NCBI RefSeq assembly: GCF_900156655.1
Contig: NZ_FTOG01000012.1
Location: forward strand, 44,129-108,128
From: Rhodobacter aestuarii
Lineage (GTDB): Bacteria; Pseudomonadota; Alphaproteobacteria; Rhodobacterales; Rhodobacteraceae
Length of the DNA stretch: 64,000 bases
Reading direction: 5' to 3'
The notes beneath the pieces were generated by a model. The model was not told the DNA's origin. It searched no databases and saw only the letters and a program-made list of their open reading frames with translations. A program made the position numbers and the translations under genes. Of the stretch, positions 33,132 to 41,713 are shown in pieces (within the stretch, counting starts at the first letter, position 1; the number at the start of each line of letters is the position of its first letter).

Positions 33132-34786
33132 CACCGACCTCCCAACCGATAGCCGCCCAGGCGGTCGCCCCCGGTGGGCGTGCTCGCTGTCAGCATATCC
33201 CCGCCGCCGCCTTTTCCGGCGTAAAACAGGGTGTTTTGCCAAAGCATGTCGAGTGTATCGGGCCCGTCATCATGGTCTCCGTTCGGCCATTGCTGCAGCT
33301 GGTCGATCAAGGTGCGTTGCGCGGGGTTGAAGCGGATCAAGCCCGCCAAGACCGGGGGCTGAAGGCGCTCGATGCGCAAATCCTTGTCGGTCGATGGCGT
33401 GATCGGCACTGCCGAAATGCCCACCCCTTCCTTCGCGGCCCGTGTCATCAGCTCGGTGCGCAGGAATTCTTGGAACTGGACGGTTTCAACAAACCACATC
33501 AGCGCGCGATATTCGCGCTGCAGCGCAATGGTGTCGGATATGATCACATCGGGCAGGCGCTTGCGGATCGAGGCCTCGACCACATCCATCCGGCCTTCCA
33601 TGCGATCAAACCCGCCGATCAAGATTGCCGAAGGGTCGCGGCCCTTGCTCTTCTTGCCAAGGCTGGGGTCGATTGCCCCAAAGAAGATCCACTCGCGCAG
33701 CGGCTGCACCCAATAGGTCAGATCGCCAAACGGGTTGCCCTCGCTGATCGGCTTATTCTGATATTCGGTCTGGAACGCGGCTTTGTCGGCCGCGCGCTCG
33801 AGCATAAGGAACAGCAACGGTTGCACCGAGGGCCAGTTGACCACCGCGCCCTGATCCATCTCGGCCTTGCGCGCCTCGTAGAACGCCTTGGCCGCATCCT
33901 CTCCATCATTGTGATAGACTTCTTCGAACTGATCCCACAGGTCCATTCGGTCTGGGAACTTCACCACCGCTTGGAATTCGGTCACGTTCCACAAAGGTGC
34001 CTTGGCCGCGCGAACGATCACGGCGTCGAAATGCAAAACTGTGCCGACCCAGATCACGTCCATGCTGCCATCGGGCGGACCGACTTTCAGCGCAGCGCGG
34101 TAAATCCAGTTCCAGAGCTTCGCGCGTTGTTCGGGGCTGCGCACCTGTTCATCGTTCTCGATATCGTCAAGGAACAAAAGATCAGGCCGGTAAGGGCCGT
34201 GCCGCCGCCCCCGGATCTTCTTGGCCGCGCCCAGTCCTTCGACGCGGATATTGTTGCGCGTAACGATCTCGCCCTCGCGCCAAAGCCGCCCGGCGCCGAA
34301 AGCGTCAGGAAAATCATTCTGCAAACGGACGTTTGTTGTGAGCTCTGCCTTGATCGCCTCGATCAGAAGCGCGGCCTGTTCGTAGACGTCGCAGATCTCG
34401 ATGATGTAGCGCTTGAGCCCTCGCGCGATGCAGTAAAGCGCAAAGCCGAGCGACAGGTGGGTCGATTTGGAAGCCCCGCGCGGCGCGATGAAAAGATCGC
34501 GCACACCCTTTTCCGAGGCGAGGATCTCCGGCACGCGCGCGAAGATATGCTGGTGAAACAGCGAGTGCTCGCCCTTCACGTAATGCGGCAGGTAGGTTTC
34601 CATGAAGAACTGGAACCCATCGGGCTCTGCCACCCGCGCCAAGCGCGCTTTCTTCGCGGCGGGATCGGGCGAGAACGCCTCGACGTTCAGTTCGATGTGG
34701 CGGGCGAATTCGCTGGCCATCTCCGCGATCTTGTCGCGGAAGCCCTGTTTGCTGACGGCGGCCTTCAGCTGCGGCCGCCGGGTCAT
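33131..34786 (-). CDS. large terminase subunit (Mu gp28-like)
   Basis: This 551-residue DNA-packaging motor is an ATPase. Walker A-type loop FIAPRGASKSTHLSLGFAL lies near residue 100, and the Walker B DLLFLDDIENDEQ is at about residue 200. C-terminal nuclease-type Asp residues (FFGAIDPSLGKKSKGRDPSAILIGGFD) cut concatemers or host junctions. Mu-type terminases package from the integrated prophage end. It overlaps the small terminase gene by 4 bp. Confidence 0.93.
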   Translation of the reverse strand: MTRRPQLKAAVSKQGFRDKIAEMASEFARHIELNVEAFSPDPAAKKARLARVAEPDGFQFFMETYLPHYVKGEHSLFHQHIFARVPEILASEKGVRDLFIAPRGASKSTHLSLGFALYCIARGLKRYIIEICDVYEQAALLIEAIKAELTTNVRLQNDFPDAFGAGRLWREGEIVTRNNIRVEGLGAAKKIRGRRHGPYRPDLLFLDDIENDEQVRSPEQRAKLWNWIYRAALKVGPPDGSMDVIWVGTVLHFDAVIVRAAKAPLWNVTEFQAVVKFPDRMDLWDQFEEVYHNDGEDAAKAFYEARKAEMDQGAVVNWPSVQPLLFLMLERAADKAAFQTEYQNKPISEGNPFGDLTYWVQPLREWIFFGAIDPSLGKKSKGRDPSAILIGGFDRMEGRMDVVEASIRKRLPDVIISDTIALQREYRALMWFVETVQFQEFLRTELMTRAAKEGVGISAVPITPSTDKDLRIERLQPPVLAGLIRFNPAQRTLIDQLQQWPNGDHDDGPDTLDMLWQNTLFYAGKGGGGDMLTASTPTGGDRLGGYRLGGR

Positions 34787-35286
34787 GATGTGTAGATCTC
34801 TGCCAGCCGCTCACTGAAGGGCTCGATGATCTCAAGGATCGCGGCCGAGTGTTGCGGGAAATTCTCGCGCACGAAGTCGAGCATCTTGCCCATGACGTCT
34901 TGCGCCACGCCAAGCTCCGAAATCTTCGGCGCAAATTTCTTAGCGCTGGCGGCCATCTTGGTCATCGCGTCCGACAGCGAGACCAGCATCGACACCTTTT
35001 CCGCGGTTGTGTGATTGCCCGATTTGATTTCTTCGAGGATCTCTTGGGCTTGGATCATGAAATCTTCGACTACGGTAGACACCACCGCCTCGACGCCTTC
35101 GCCTGCGATTACATGCGCGGTGCGGGCACGGTCCCAATCGTCGCCCTGTTCTTTGGCGGACTTTTTCCAGCGTCCGACGGTCGCCTCGGAAATCCCGTAA
35201 GCCGCCGCGATCGTGGCGGCCGTAAAACGACGAAAGACATAGTCAGACCGGGCCTTGCGGCGTGCTTCCTCGTTACTGCGTGCCAT
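34783..35286 (-). CDS. small terminase subunit (DUF1804, Mu gp27-like)
   Basis: This 167-residue protein has an N-terminal helix-turn-helix (ARSDYVFRRFTAATIAAAYGISEATVGRWKKSAKEQG) that would bind the packaging site, then a long helical oligomerisation region. Family match is DUF1804, the small terminase of Mu-type phages. It lies next to the large subunit. Confidence 0.88.
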   Translation of the reverse strand: MARSNEEARRKARSDYVFRRFTAATIAAAYGISEATVGRWKKSAKEQGDDWDRARTAHVIAGEGVEAVVSTVVEDFMIQAQEILEEIKSGNHTTAEKVSMLVSLSDAMTKMAASAKKFAPKISELGVAQDVMGKMLDFVRENFPQHSAAILEIIEPFSERLAEIYTS

Positions 35287-35533
35287 TCAGCCCCCCTGAG
35301 ACAACGAAGGTGATTGCAGCCGCGACGAGGCCGCCGATAATGAGCCGGATCAGCCAAGTGATGCTGGAGCGAATGGAATCGAGCTTGTCGGTGGTGTTGT
35401 TGCGCCATTCCGCCATCGTGGCACCGTCGAGTTCGATCTTGCGAATCCGCTCTTCATGACCATCAAGGCGCAGATGCGCCCGGTTCAAACTGTCCGCAAA
35501 ATGGCTGGGAATATGGCCCGGTACGTCCGTCAT
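35273..35533 (-). CDS. single-pass lysis-region protein (XhlA/DUF2730-like)
   Basis: This 86-residue protein, started at ATG 35533, has a polar coiled-coil (residues 15-60, NRAHLRLDGHEERIRKIELDGATMAEWRNN) and one C-terminal membrane segment (WLIRLIIGGLVAAAITFVVSGG). The layout matches haemolysin XhlA-type or Mu gp25/26-region proteins. It overlaps the holin stop by 4 bp. It probably assists lysis or has an unknown role in the early head operon. Confidence 0.6.
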   Translation of the reverse strand: MTDVPGHIPSHFADSLNRAHLRLDGHEERIRKIELDGATMAEWRNNTTDKLDSIRSSITWLIRLIIGGLVAAAITFVVSGGLNGTQ

Positions 35534-36042
35534 TTTCCGCCACCCCGCCATTTTGTGACCGCGTCCTTCACGGTATGGCCGCCCATATAAAGGCCCATGT
35601 AAAGGCCCGAGATCTGGACCAGCTCCGCGAAGGGCACCTGAGGCAGGGCCAGCTTCCAAACCGCGTTCGCGACATGCAGCAAGACCACATTCCAAAGCCA
35701 GAGGAACCCGAGCAGATACATGCCGGCAGGCCGCCAAGCGCGCATCCAGATCGGTTCGCTGGCCTCTGCGGCAAGCTGAGCGCGCTGGAGTTCAATACCT
35801 GCGGCATAGAGCGCGATCAGTTCCGGGCTACGCTCTTCGACGTCGCGCAGCGCCTGCGTGACAAGCGCGGGCTGTTCCACCGCCGCTTGGTCGAGTTGGT
35901 CAACAGGCACGCCAACCTGCTCGGCCACGGCGCCCAAGACATCACCGGCCAACTGGCCCGCACCGTCGCCGAACTTCTTGGCAATGATCCGTTCAACGAC
36001 TTTGAGACCGGCCGAACCGGCAAGAGTTGCAAGTGCAGACAT
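35530..36042 (-). CDS. holin (3-TM type)
   Basis: This 170-residue protein starts at ATG 36042 with GGAGC upstream. The soluble N-terminal half (AGLKVVERIIAKKFGDGAGQLAGDVLGAVAEQ) is followed by AWRPAGMYLLGFLWLWNVVLLHVANAV and AELVQISGLYMGLYMGGHTVKDAV, the pattern of three-TM holins found beside the lysozyme of many alphaproteobacterial phages. It makes the inner-membrane hole that releases the lysozyme. It overlaps the lysozyme stop. Confidence 0.85.
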   Translation of the reverse strand: MSALATLAGSAGLKVVERIIAKKFGDGAGQLAGDVLGAVAEQVGVPVDQLDQAAVEQPALVTQALRDVEERSPELIALYAAGIELQRAQLAAEASEPIWMRAWRPAGMYLLGFLWLWNVVLLHVANAVWKLALPQVPFAELVQISGLYMGLYMGGHTVKDAVTKWRGGGK

Positions 36043-36974
36043 CAGAAGCTCCGAAGCAGGGCGGCCAATCGGGGCGCGCGGTTTGTGAGTTTGACCGCGA
36101 TCACGTCGCGGTATTGCCAAGCGCGCCACAGCGCCCAGAGGGTGATCACGCCAGCAAGGGCACCAATCACCCAAGGTTGCGCCGCGATCCAATCGGTGAC
36201 GTCAGAGGTGCCTTCGGGCAGCGTCGTGGTTGCCCCGGCCGAGGCGGTTGCCCCAACCGCAGGCGTTGCCGCTTTGGCCTTCGCCGCCGCGTCGATCCGG
36301 CGCTGCAGCGTGGACAGGGTGGCGCGGCCGATCAGGCCGTCCGGGGTGAGCGCGTGGTCAGACTGGAAGCGACGCACCTCGGCCGCATCGATCGTTTTGG
36401 GATTGCCGCCGACCTTATAGCCGAGCGCCGAAAAAGCCCCCATAGCCTCAAACTTCTCGTCAACGGTCATCGTCAGCGTCCACCGGGCAAAGCCGATTGA
36501 TTTCGAGGTAAGCTCCTGCGTGAGGACGGGATATTTCGCATCGAAGAGGATCTTCAACTCGCGGTCACGGCGCTTGACGAGGCCGGGCAGCACCTTGCCG
36601 CCGCCTTTGTTCCAAAGCCGGAATTTGGCTTCCACGGCGGCGCGGGCTGCTTTTTGCACCCACAGCTTGACCCAGCTCGCCTTGCGGATGGCCCCGGTGT
36701 TCCAATCGAAAAGCACGCCAGCGTCAAATTCATGCTGCAGCGCACCCGGCATAGCGCTTGCCACGCGCGGCTCATAATTGCGCGCCAAGGCCAGTTTCGC
36801 CAATTCGCGCGAACGCGCTTTGGTAATCACCATGCCCGGCTTCGGATCAATCACGCCTGAAGCGGCTGTCAGCCCGAGGCCGATCGTCCATTTGTGCGCG
36901 GGGCACAGATAAGCCTTCAGGACTTCGCCTTCTTCGAGAACAAGCGCCTCGATTCCTTGCTCGCTCGTTTGCAT
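36042..36974 (-). CDS. endolysin: GH24-type lysozyme + PG-binding domain + C-terminal TM
   Basis: This 310-residue protein starts at ATG 36974 with AGGAGC upstream; upstream frame is not coding. N-terminal lysozyme domain: EGIEALVLEEGEVLKAYLCPAHKWTIGLGLT with the catalytic Glu and the TIG motif. A peptidoglycan-binding repeat (AAEVRRFQSDHALTPDGLIGRATLSTLQRRI) lies at about residues 190-230, then a low-complexity linker and one hydrophobic helix (WVIGALAGVITLWALW) near residue 275. It cleaves host peptidoglycan at lysis. The C-terminal membrane anchor is unusual. Confidence 0.88.
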   Translation of the reverse strand: MQTSEQGIEALVLEEGEVLKAYLCPAHKWTIGLGLTAASGVIDPKPGMVITKARSRELAKLALARNYEPRVASAMPGALQHEFDAGVLFDWNTGAIRKASWVKLWVQKAARAAVEAKFRLWNKGGGKVLPGLVKRRDRELKILFDAKYPVLTQELTSKSIGFARWTLTMTVDEKFEAMGAFSALGYKVGGNPKTIDAAEVRRFQSDHALTPDGLIGRATLSTLQRRIDAAAKAKAATPAVGATASAGATTTLPEGTSDVTDWIAAQPWVIGALAGVITLWALWRAWQYRDVIAVKLTNRAPRLAALLRSF

Positions 36975-37012
36975 TTCTTGCTCCTCGCGCGTTTCCCCAC
37001 CCCTGACACGCG

Positions 37013-37046
37013 CGCGAAAGCAAAACCCCCGGACACAGGTCCGGGG
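37013..37046 (-). terminator. terminator between early/middle genes and lysis genes
   Basis: On the minus strand a 9-bp stem CCCCCGGAC / GTCCGGGGG is followed by TTTTGCTTT. It comes right after the Mor-like gene stop, so the lysis-packaging transcript must start downstream of it. The tail GGGGGTTTTGCTTT is shared with the 29151 terminator. Confidence 0.85.
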
Positions 37047-37047
37047 G

Positions 37048-37416
37048 TCAATCGTTAGGAAAGAGAGGGAGCTGATCTGGTGGCCGGTTCGCAAGCCGTC
37101 GCACATGGCGTTGCGAAATCCCAAGGGCTGCGGCGATCTCGCGCCGCCCGCGTCCGGTCTCGGCAAGCCTTTGCACCTCGAGGCGCTTCTTTGCTGCCCG
37201 GCCATGCGGCACATAAAGCCGTTGCCCCGAGAGGAAATGGCATAGATCCCGCGCCCGTTCTTCGCCAAAGGCTTTCACCAGTGCCGACGATGGTTTGTTG
37301 CGCGGGAATTCGACCTCCTGCCCACCAAACTGTTGCATGAGAGTGAGCACCACGCCAAGGCCGAAAGTTTCGGCCACATCGACGAGCGACTCGGGCACGT
37401 CAAAATTGCGGGTCAT
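37048..37416 (-). CDS. Mor-like transcription activator
   Basis: This 122-residue protein has the Mor/C fold order: helical dimerisation part (VAETFGLGVVLTLMQQFGGQEVEFPRN, SALVKAFGEERARDLCHFLSG) and a C-terminal helix-turn-helix (RGRREIAAALGISQRHVRRL). In Mu, Mor activates middle genes. It is the last gene before the terminator that separates early from late units, as expected for a regulator of later transcription. Confidence 0.82.
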   Translation of the reverse strand: MTRNFDVPESLVDVAETFGLGVVLTLMQQFGGQEVEFPRNKPSSALVKAFGEERARDLCHFLSGQRLYVPHGRAAKKRLEVQRLAETGRGRREIAAALGISQRHVRRLANRPPDQLPLFPND

Positions 37417-37643
37417 CAGTGTTCCTCCGGCGCAGGAAGGGCGAGCCGCCGTTTCGGTTCTTGTTTGTCATTTTGCGATCTCTGCACCTCTGCCAATCCG
37501 CGAAGTGCATCGCCGAGCGCCCAAGGATCTGAGGTTTCGAGCGTGATCTTAATGGTAGATTTGCCGCTACTCGTTCCAGAGGACGAAAAGCTTTTGAGGC
37601 GCAACGGGTTTTGACGGTCGCCGTCGATCCAGAAGGCCATCAC
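37416..37643 (-). CDS. small early phage protein, unknown
   Basis: This 75-residue frame overlaps the Mor-like start by 1 bp and the next gene by 4 bp. It has a Ser/Thr-rich middle with TIKITLETSDPWALGDALRGLAEVQ. No family recognised; coding is supported by the tight overlaps. Confidence 0.6.
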   Translation of the reverse strand: MMAFWIDGDRQNPLRLKSFSSSGTSSGKSTIKITLETSDPWALGDALRGLAEVQRSQNDKQEPKRRLALPAPEEH

Positions 37644-37837
37644 ACATCTTCCTCGCCTACAGGTAGACCCGCTACGCTCACCGTCACTTTGTACCTTAGA
37701 TCATCCATCTCGAAGTGCCACTGGGCCAGAGCACCTGGCAAAGCCATATTCATTGTGCGCACTCGGTCAGCCATCTCGACAATTTTGGCACCGATGTCGA
37801 TCAAATCCTGATCTGCAAAGTCTGCTTCTTCTGTCAC
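37640..37837 (-). CDS. small early phage protein, unknown
   Basis: The 65-residue product is read from GTG 37837, chosen because GTGA overlaps the GemA stop and GGGAGA lies upstream; the longer frame to 37891 is within the previous gene. Acidic, with FADQDLIDIGAKIVEMADRVRTMNM. Function unknown. Confidence 0.6.
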   Translation of the reverse strand: MTEEADFADQDLIDIGAKIVEMADRVRTMNMALPGALAQWHFEMDDLRYKVTVSVAGLPVGEEDV

Positions 37838-38283
37838 TTCTGCTCTCCCTCTCGCGGCAATTCGGTCGGAATATTGTTCCGCTTGCACCACGCCTGCAGC
37901 GCCTCAATCACAGTGCTGATCTGGCGGGCCTCGGTCATTCGGTCGATGTCGATCGGCACTGCGCCCCACGCGGCCCCATAGCGGGAACGGATGAAAGCAT
38001 TGAGCCCTTTGGCTCCGCCCACCTTCACCACCCCTGCCTTGTGCAAGAGCCCCCAAAGCACATGGCAATAGCGAACGTCTGCCCGTTTCGCAGGCGGGCG
38101 CTTGCCGCTTGTTTTGGAAAATCCCATGCGCTGCATCTCGTCAAGAACGGCGGTTTTCTGACGGTCAGACATCACCTTGAGCGAGGCCTTGCCGGTGACG
38201 CGTTCAAGCATCGCGCGGTAATCATCCTCGGCCATGCCAAGCTTCCCCTTGGCGATATTGATCACGGCATTGAGGTTGGTCAC
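37834..38283 (-). CDS. GemA / Mu gp16-like regulatory protein (DUF1018)
   Basis: This 149-residue protein carries the DUF1018 pattern: INIAKGKLGMAEDDYRAMLERVTGKASLKVMSDRQKTAVLDEMQRMGF, then a C-terminal DUF1018 half (KVGGAKGLNAFIRSRYGAAW). Mu gp16/GemA modulates host gene expression and DNA supercoiling early in infection. It overlaps the next gene by 4 bp. Confidence 0.88.
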   Translation of the reverse strand: MTNLNAVINIAKGKLGMAEDDYRAMLERVTGKASLKVMSDRQKTAVLDEMQRMGFSKTSGKRPPAKRADVRYCHVLWGLLHKAGVVKVGGAKGLNAFIRSRYGAAWGAVPIDIDRMTEARQISTVIEALQAWCKRNNIPTELPREGEQK

Positions 38284-38498
38284 TGAACACCTCCCGCATG
38301 CGCTTTGAGAATGGCAACTTCGATCTCATCGGCCCCGAAATTCGTCGGAGCCGCCTCAATATGAAACACAGCGCCTGTGCACATCGTCACCCGCAGCGCT
38401 TTGTAGCCGCTAGGCTTCGGAGTGGGCCCGGTGACCCACTCCATCGCCGCGACGAACTGCGGGTTGATATGCACCCCGAAATCGGTCGAGATCAGCAT
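38280..38498 (-). CDS. small early phage protein, unknown
   Basis: 72 residues from ATG 38498 (a GTG start at 38516 is possible). The ATG lies right after the previous stop. Pattern ISTDFGVHINPQFVAAMEWVTGP, YKALRVTMCTGAVFHIEAAP suggests a small beta-type protein. No family recognised. Confidence 0.6.
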   Translation of the reverse strand: MLISTDFGVHINPQFVAAMEWVTGPTPKPSGYKALRVTMCTGAVFHIEAAPTNFGADEIEVAILKAHAGGVQ

Positions 38499-38499
38499 C

Positions 38500-39465
38500 T
38501 CAGGCCGCCCCGGCACGGGCGCGCAGCACCTGCAAAAGCTGCGCTTGTTTTTCGATCGTCACCCCATCGGGCGTCAGCGCAATGAAGCGCGCCTTGGCCT
38601 TGCCGAATTCGACGCCAAGATCGTCCGCGACTTCGGCCATCTGCTTTCCACGGGCCAGACCTTCGATCAGGTCAAGATCGCGTTGCGCGGTCCAGCCGTC
38701 GCGATAGCCGAGCTTGCCAAGCATTTCGACCAGTTGGCGCCACCAAAACGGGCGCGTCTCATTCTCGGCAGGCGCGGTGGCGGCGGGGGCATCCTTCGGA
38801 GAGGGAACATCGTCTTTCTTTTGCTTGCGGCTCCACATCCCGTATTTGCCCCGCAGCTGCGGCATGGGCACGCCCAGTGTCTCAGCCACATCGTTCATCC
38901 CCGCACCGCCTTTGATCGCGACAAAAGCCCCCTCCCAATCGCTCTCGGTTGGCTCTGCTTTCGGGGCTTCCGCTTGCTCAGCGGCGGCTTCCGCAGCCAC
39001 ATCTTGTTTCATCGAATCCACAATGGCATCCAAAAGCTTGTTCGCGTCGATTTTTCGACCGTCAACTTTTTGCGCAGGCATTGCCGCTTCGCTGTGGGGG
39101 CCTTCGCCCTCGACCTCAGCCAATGCCGCCGCGCGATCTTTCACCAACGGCACCGGATCACGCGGTGCGCTTTCACTCTCGATCGGCCACGCGCCATCAT
39201 CATCGCCAAAATCACGGGTCGCTTTTCCGCCTTCAAGCGTGCCCGCATGGATCGTGAAGGTCAGCACAACCTCTTCGTCTTCATCGGGGCATTCCTCCCC
39301 TGCATCTTCAAAGCCAGGCAGGATCGGTTCGCGCAGGCTTTCATAGTCGTTGAGGCTTTCGGCCACGGTCGCGGCCAACGCCGGGTCGTAAAACAGGGCC
39401 ACGCGGAACGGCTTCAATACGCAAAGCTCCGTGCTCCCGTCGGCAAGGTGGTTCAGGGTGTACAT
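38500..39465 (-). CDS. early phage protein with helix-turn-helix-like repeats, unknown
   Basis: This 321-residue acidic protein has a short N-terminal domain (MYTLNHLADGSTELCVLKPFRVALFYDPALAATVAESLNDYESL), an acidic linker (ECPDEDEEVV), and a C-terminal part with SANT/HTH-type stretches (WTAQRDLDLIEGLARGKQMAEVADDLGVEFGKAKARFIAL; also GAGMNDVAETLGVPMPQLRGKYGMW). DNA binding is possible. It lies between HU and the GemA group; its role is unknown. Confidence 0.6.
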   Translation of the reverse strand: MYTLNHLADGSTELCVLKPFRVALFYDPALAATVAESLNDYESLREPILPGFEDAGEECPDEDEEVVLTFTIHAGTLEGGKATRDFGDDDGAWPIESESAPRDPVPLVKDRAAALAEVEGEGPHSEAAMPAQKVDGRKIDANKLLDAIVDSMKQDVAAEAAAEQAEAPKAEPTESDWEGAFVAIKGGAGMNDVAETLGVPMPQLRGKYGMWSRKQKKDDVPSPKDAPAATAPAENETRPFWWRQLVEMLGKLGYRDGWTAQRDLDLIEGLARGKQMAEVADDLGVEFGKAKARFIALTPDGVTIEKQAQLLQVLRARAGAA

Positions 39466-39542
39466 TCCATCCTCCAGCTGCTCATCAGGCCCCGGCCACC
39501 ACGCCGAGACGACGCCCTCGGTCGCCCGAGGAACGTTTCGCG

Positions 39543-39824
39543 TTAGGATTTCTTCGGTTTCGCGGGCTTGAACGCCAAATGCGTGCTGGCCGGGATTTCG
39601 ACCTCGGCGCCGGTGGCCGGGTTGCGGCCCATGCGGGCCTTTTTGTGCCGCTGCTCAAAGGAGCCAAAGCCGATGAGAGTCACCTTGGACCCGGCAGCGG
39701 TCTGGTCGGTGATTTCGCCAAGCGTGGCATCGAGCATGTCTTTGACGTTGGTCTTTGCAAAACCTGTCTTCGCCGCGACGGCGTCGATCAGATCGGATTT
39801 CGAAAAAGTGGTCGTTTTAGCCAT
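39543..39824 (-). CDS. HU-family DNA-binding protein
   Basis: This 93-residue HU/IHF fold protein has SKSDLIDAVAAKTGFAKTNVKDMLDATLGEITDQTAAGSKVTLIGFGSFEQRHKKARMGRNPATGAEVEIP in order, including the DNA-bending arm GRNPATG. Mu transposition normally uses host HU and IHF, so a phage-encoded HU may help assemble the transpososome or compact DNA. The 77 bp after its stop hold nothing recognised. Confidence 0.95.
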   Translation of the reverse strand: MAKTTTFSKSDLIDAVAAKTGFAKTNVKDMLDATLGEITDQTAAGSKVTLIGFGSFEQRHKKARMGRNPATGAEVEIPASTHLAFKPAKPKKS

Positions 39825-39897
39825 GGGTCTCTCCTGTTTGGCTGTGGTGGGTCCGCGAGTGGCGGGGGGATCGGCCGGAGTGGTCGGCCGGGAAATT

Positions 39898-40548
39898 TCA
39901 GGCTTTTGCGAGGTCGATCGTCACCGAAGTCCACGGCGCATCGGGCGCGCTACGCATCTGGATCCGGTAATAGGTTTTCGAGCCGACGACGCGGATCGCC
40001 TCGCGGATCGCATCCATCGCGCGGTTCCAGCGGGCATCTTCCACCTGAAGACCAAGCATCGTGAACAGAAGGGCGCGGTTCACTTGGCCCTCTTTATCGG
40101 TGTTGAACGTCTTGGTGATCAGCGCGCGGATCTCCGGGCGGCTGTCAGAGGCCCAGTCATTGAGGCATTCATCAAGTAAGGCCTTGCCGATTTGCAACTC
40201 TGGGCCGAAGTCCATCAAGTCGTTGACCCGCACCTCGATCTTCATCAGCCCGTCATGGGTTTGATAGGTGCGATTGCCCTTCGGGCCACCCTTGGTAAGG
40301 TTGTATTCCTGCTCAAGAATAGCGTCGAAAGCGCCCAGATCCTCAAACGTATGCTCTTTGAAGCGCTTGACCTGATCACTGAGCGCCAAGGCAAAGCCCA
40401 TGATTTTGCGCACGGTTTCATCTTCAAGCAGGTGTTGCGGCTTGATCAGTTCGACAGGCATCAGCGCGCCCTTGGCATCGGCCATGTAGGGCTTTCCATT
40501 GACCTCAACGATGCCCGTGGGCACTGCAGCGGGGGAGAAATCAGACAT
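39898..40548 (-). CDS. DUF3164-family phage protein
   Basis: 216 residues from ATG 40548 (MSDFSPAAVPTG). The sequence KGALMPVELIKPQHLLEDETVRKIMGFALALSDQVKRFK followed by LGAFDAILEQEYNLTKGGPKGNRTYQTHDGLMKIEVRVND fits DUF3164, common in the early region of Mu-like phages next to the Gam slot. Function not established. It is not Gam: the Gam motif was not seen. Confidence 0.8.
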   Translation of the reverse strand: MSDFSPAAVPTGIVEVNGKPYMADAKGALMPVELIKPQHLLEDETVRKIMGFALALSDQVKRFKEHTFEDLGAFDAILEQEYNLTKGGPKGNRTYQTHDGLMKIEVRVNDLMDFGPELQIGKALLDECLNDWASDSRPEIRALITKTFNTDKEGQVNRALLFTMLGLQVEDARWNRAMDAIREAIRVVGSKTYYRIQMRSAPDAPWTSVTIDLAKA

Positions 40549-40765
40549 TCTGGGGTTCCTTGTTGCGGGTGGTGGTAAAGGTGAGTTGGGGCACCGGTGC
40601 GCCGGGGTAGATCGGCGTGAGCCCACAATCGGCAAGAAGGCAGGCCATGGCTTCGATCTCCTGAAAGCTGACCATGGTGATGCCTCGGGCCCCCCAAAGG
40701 TCGATCTTCCCAAGGCCGGTTCCGGCGCGGGTCACGATCTCCTCCGGGGTCAGACGATCAGACAT
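40541..40765 (-). CDS. small early phage protein, unknown
   Basis: This 74-residue frame overlaps both neighbours by 8 bp. Pattern TPEEIVTRAGTGLGKIDLWGARGITMVSFQEIEAMACLLADCGLTPIYPG. No family recognised; coding support from overlaps. Confidence 0.55.
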   Translation of the reverse strand: MSDRLTPEEIVTRAGTGLGKIDLWGARGITMVSFQEIEAMACLLADCGLTPIYPGAPVPQLTFTTTRNKEPQNV

Positions 40766-41123
40766 CGTCGCCTCCTTTCAGCGGGTTGATGGGGCAGGCA
40801 CGACATGCGCCCCAATGGCGAAGTTTTTCGGGGTTCGAGGTGGACATCGGTGCCGCGGCAAAGCGGCGGCAGTCTTCTGCCGGGATGCCCCGGCGCAGGT
40901 GCGGGCACATCATCTGGTCGCGATAGAGCCGCATCACCGCCGCGCCGTGCTTGCGCGTCACCAGATCAAGGCTTTTGGCCGGATAGGTGCCATTGATCAG
41001 CATCGAAACAGAGGGGCGCGGCATGCCGATCTCGCTAGCAATCTGCGTGATTGACTTGCCTTTGGCCTTTTCCGCGCGCAGCAATTCGACCCACTCTGGC
41101 GGGGGGAGATCGATCAAGGACAC
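40758..41123 (-). CDS. HTH protein with C-terminal Cys cluster
   Basis: This 121-residue protein has an N-terminal helix-turn-helix (AEKAKGKSITQIASEIGMPRPSVSMLINGTYPA) and a C-terminal zinc-type cluster (MCPHLRRGIPAEDCRRF, HWGACRACP). The combination suggests a small DNA-binding regulator. Common in Mu-like phages after MuB; the target is unknown. It overlaps both neighbours by 8-10 bp. Confidence 0.65.
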   Translation of the reverse strand: MSLIDLPPPEWVELLRAEKAKGKSITQIASEIGMPRPSVSMLINGTYPAKSLDLVTRKHGAAVMRLYRDQMMCPHLRRGIPAEDCRRFAAAPMSTSNPEKLRHWGACRACPINPLKGGDDV

Positions 41124-41713
41124 GGCTTCGCCTCCCCGATCTTGATCTCGATTCCGGTATTGAAATCGAACAGAACCTTCGGGCGGGGCCGGTAAACCGG
41201 CGCCAAGGCCCCTGTGTTCTTGATCAGCCGAAACCGTTTGAAGCCGGGCGAGGTGAGCTTCGTGCCTTGAACCTTAGAGGTTAGGTCGATCACATACCCC
41301 GCCGCGACCAGAACCCGCAGATAATGGCGAAGATTGTAGTTCGGGTCCGCCTCACCACGTTCGGCCGCAGATATCACTTCGCCCATCGTGAAGATGCCAA
41401 GCACGCGCATGGCCTTCCAAGCGCGCACCCGGAAGGTGTCATGCTGGCGGCGGATCTTACCGTGCGCTTTGGCGGGGCCAGAGTTGACGCGAAAGCCATT
41501 GCGTACCTGGATCAAGCCACGCTCAGACAGGCGATATTCACCGGGTTCGCTGTGGCGATCCATCAGCCCGTGATCCGCAAGCTTTACCGCCGCGCGGATG
41601 ATCTGCTCCTTCGAATAGATCATCGTCTCGCAAAGTGCGTCGAGGTAATGGGTCTCGCCATCACACAAAACGTCAATCAGCGCATTGGGAACAGTACCGG
41701 GGGCAAGCCGCAT
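41114..41713 (-). CDS. winged-helix early phage protein
   Basis: This 199-residue protein has two winged-helix-like halves: ALIDVLCDGETHYLDALCETMIYSKEQIIRAAVKLADHGLMDRHS and VRAWKAMRVLGIFTMGEVISAAERGEADPNYNLRHYLRVLVAAGYV. It lies directly after the MuB-like gene with a 1-bp overlap. It probably binds DNA and may act in transposition or regulation; no named family is recognised. Confidence 0.65.
   Translation of the reverse strand: MRLAPGTVPNALIDVLCDGETHYLDALCETMIYSKEQIIRAAVKLADHGLMDRHSEPGEYRLSERGLIQVRNGFRVNSGPAKAHGKIRRQHDTFRVRAWKAMRVLGIFTMGEVISAAERGEADPNYNLRHYLRVLVAAGYVIDLTSKVQGTKLTSPGFKRFRLIKNTGALAPVYRPRPKVLFDFNTGIEIKIGEAKPCP

Noticed and set aside
33236..34795. 519-residue plus-strand frame opposite the large terminase
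   Set aside because: Antisense shadow; the minus strand has the terminase motifs and operon overlaps.
39898..40548. Mu Gam end-protecting protein
   Set aside because: Position fits but the sequence fits DUF3164, not Gam.
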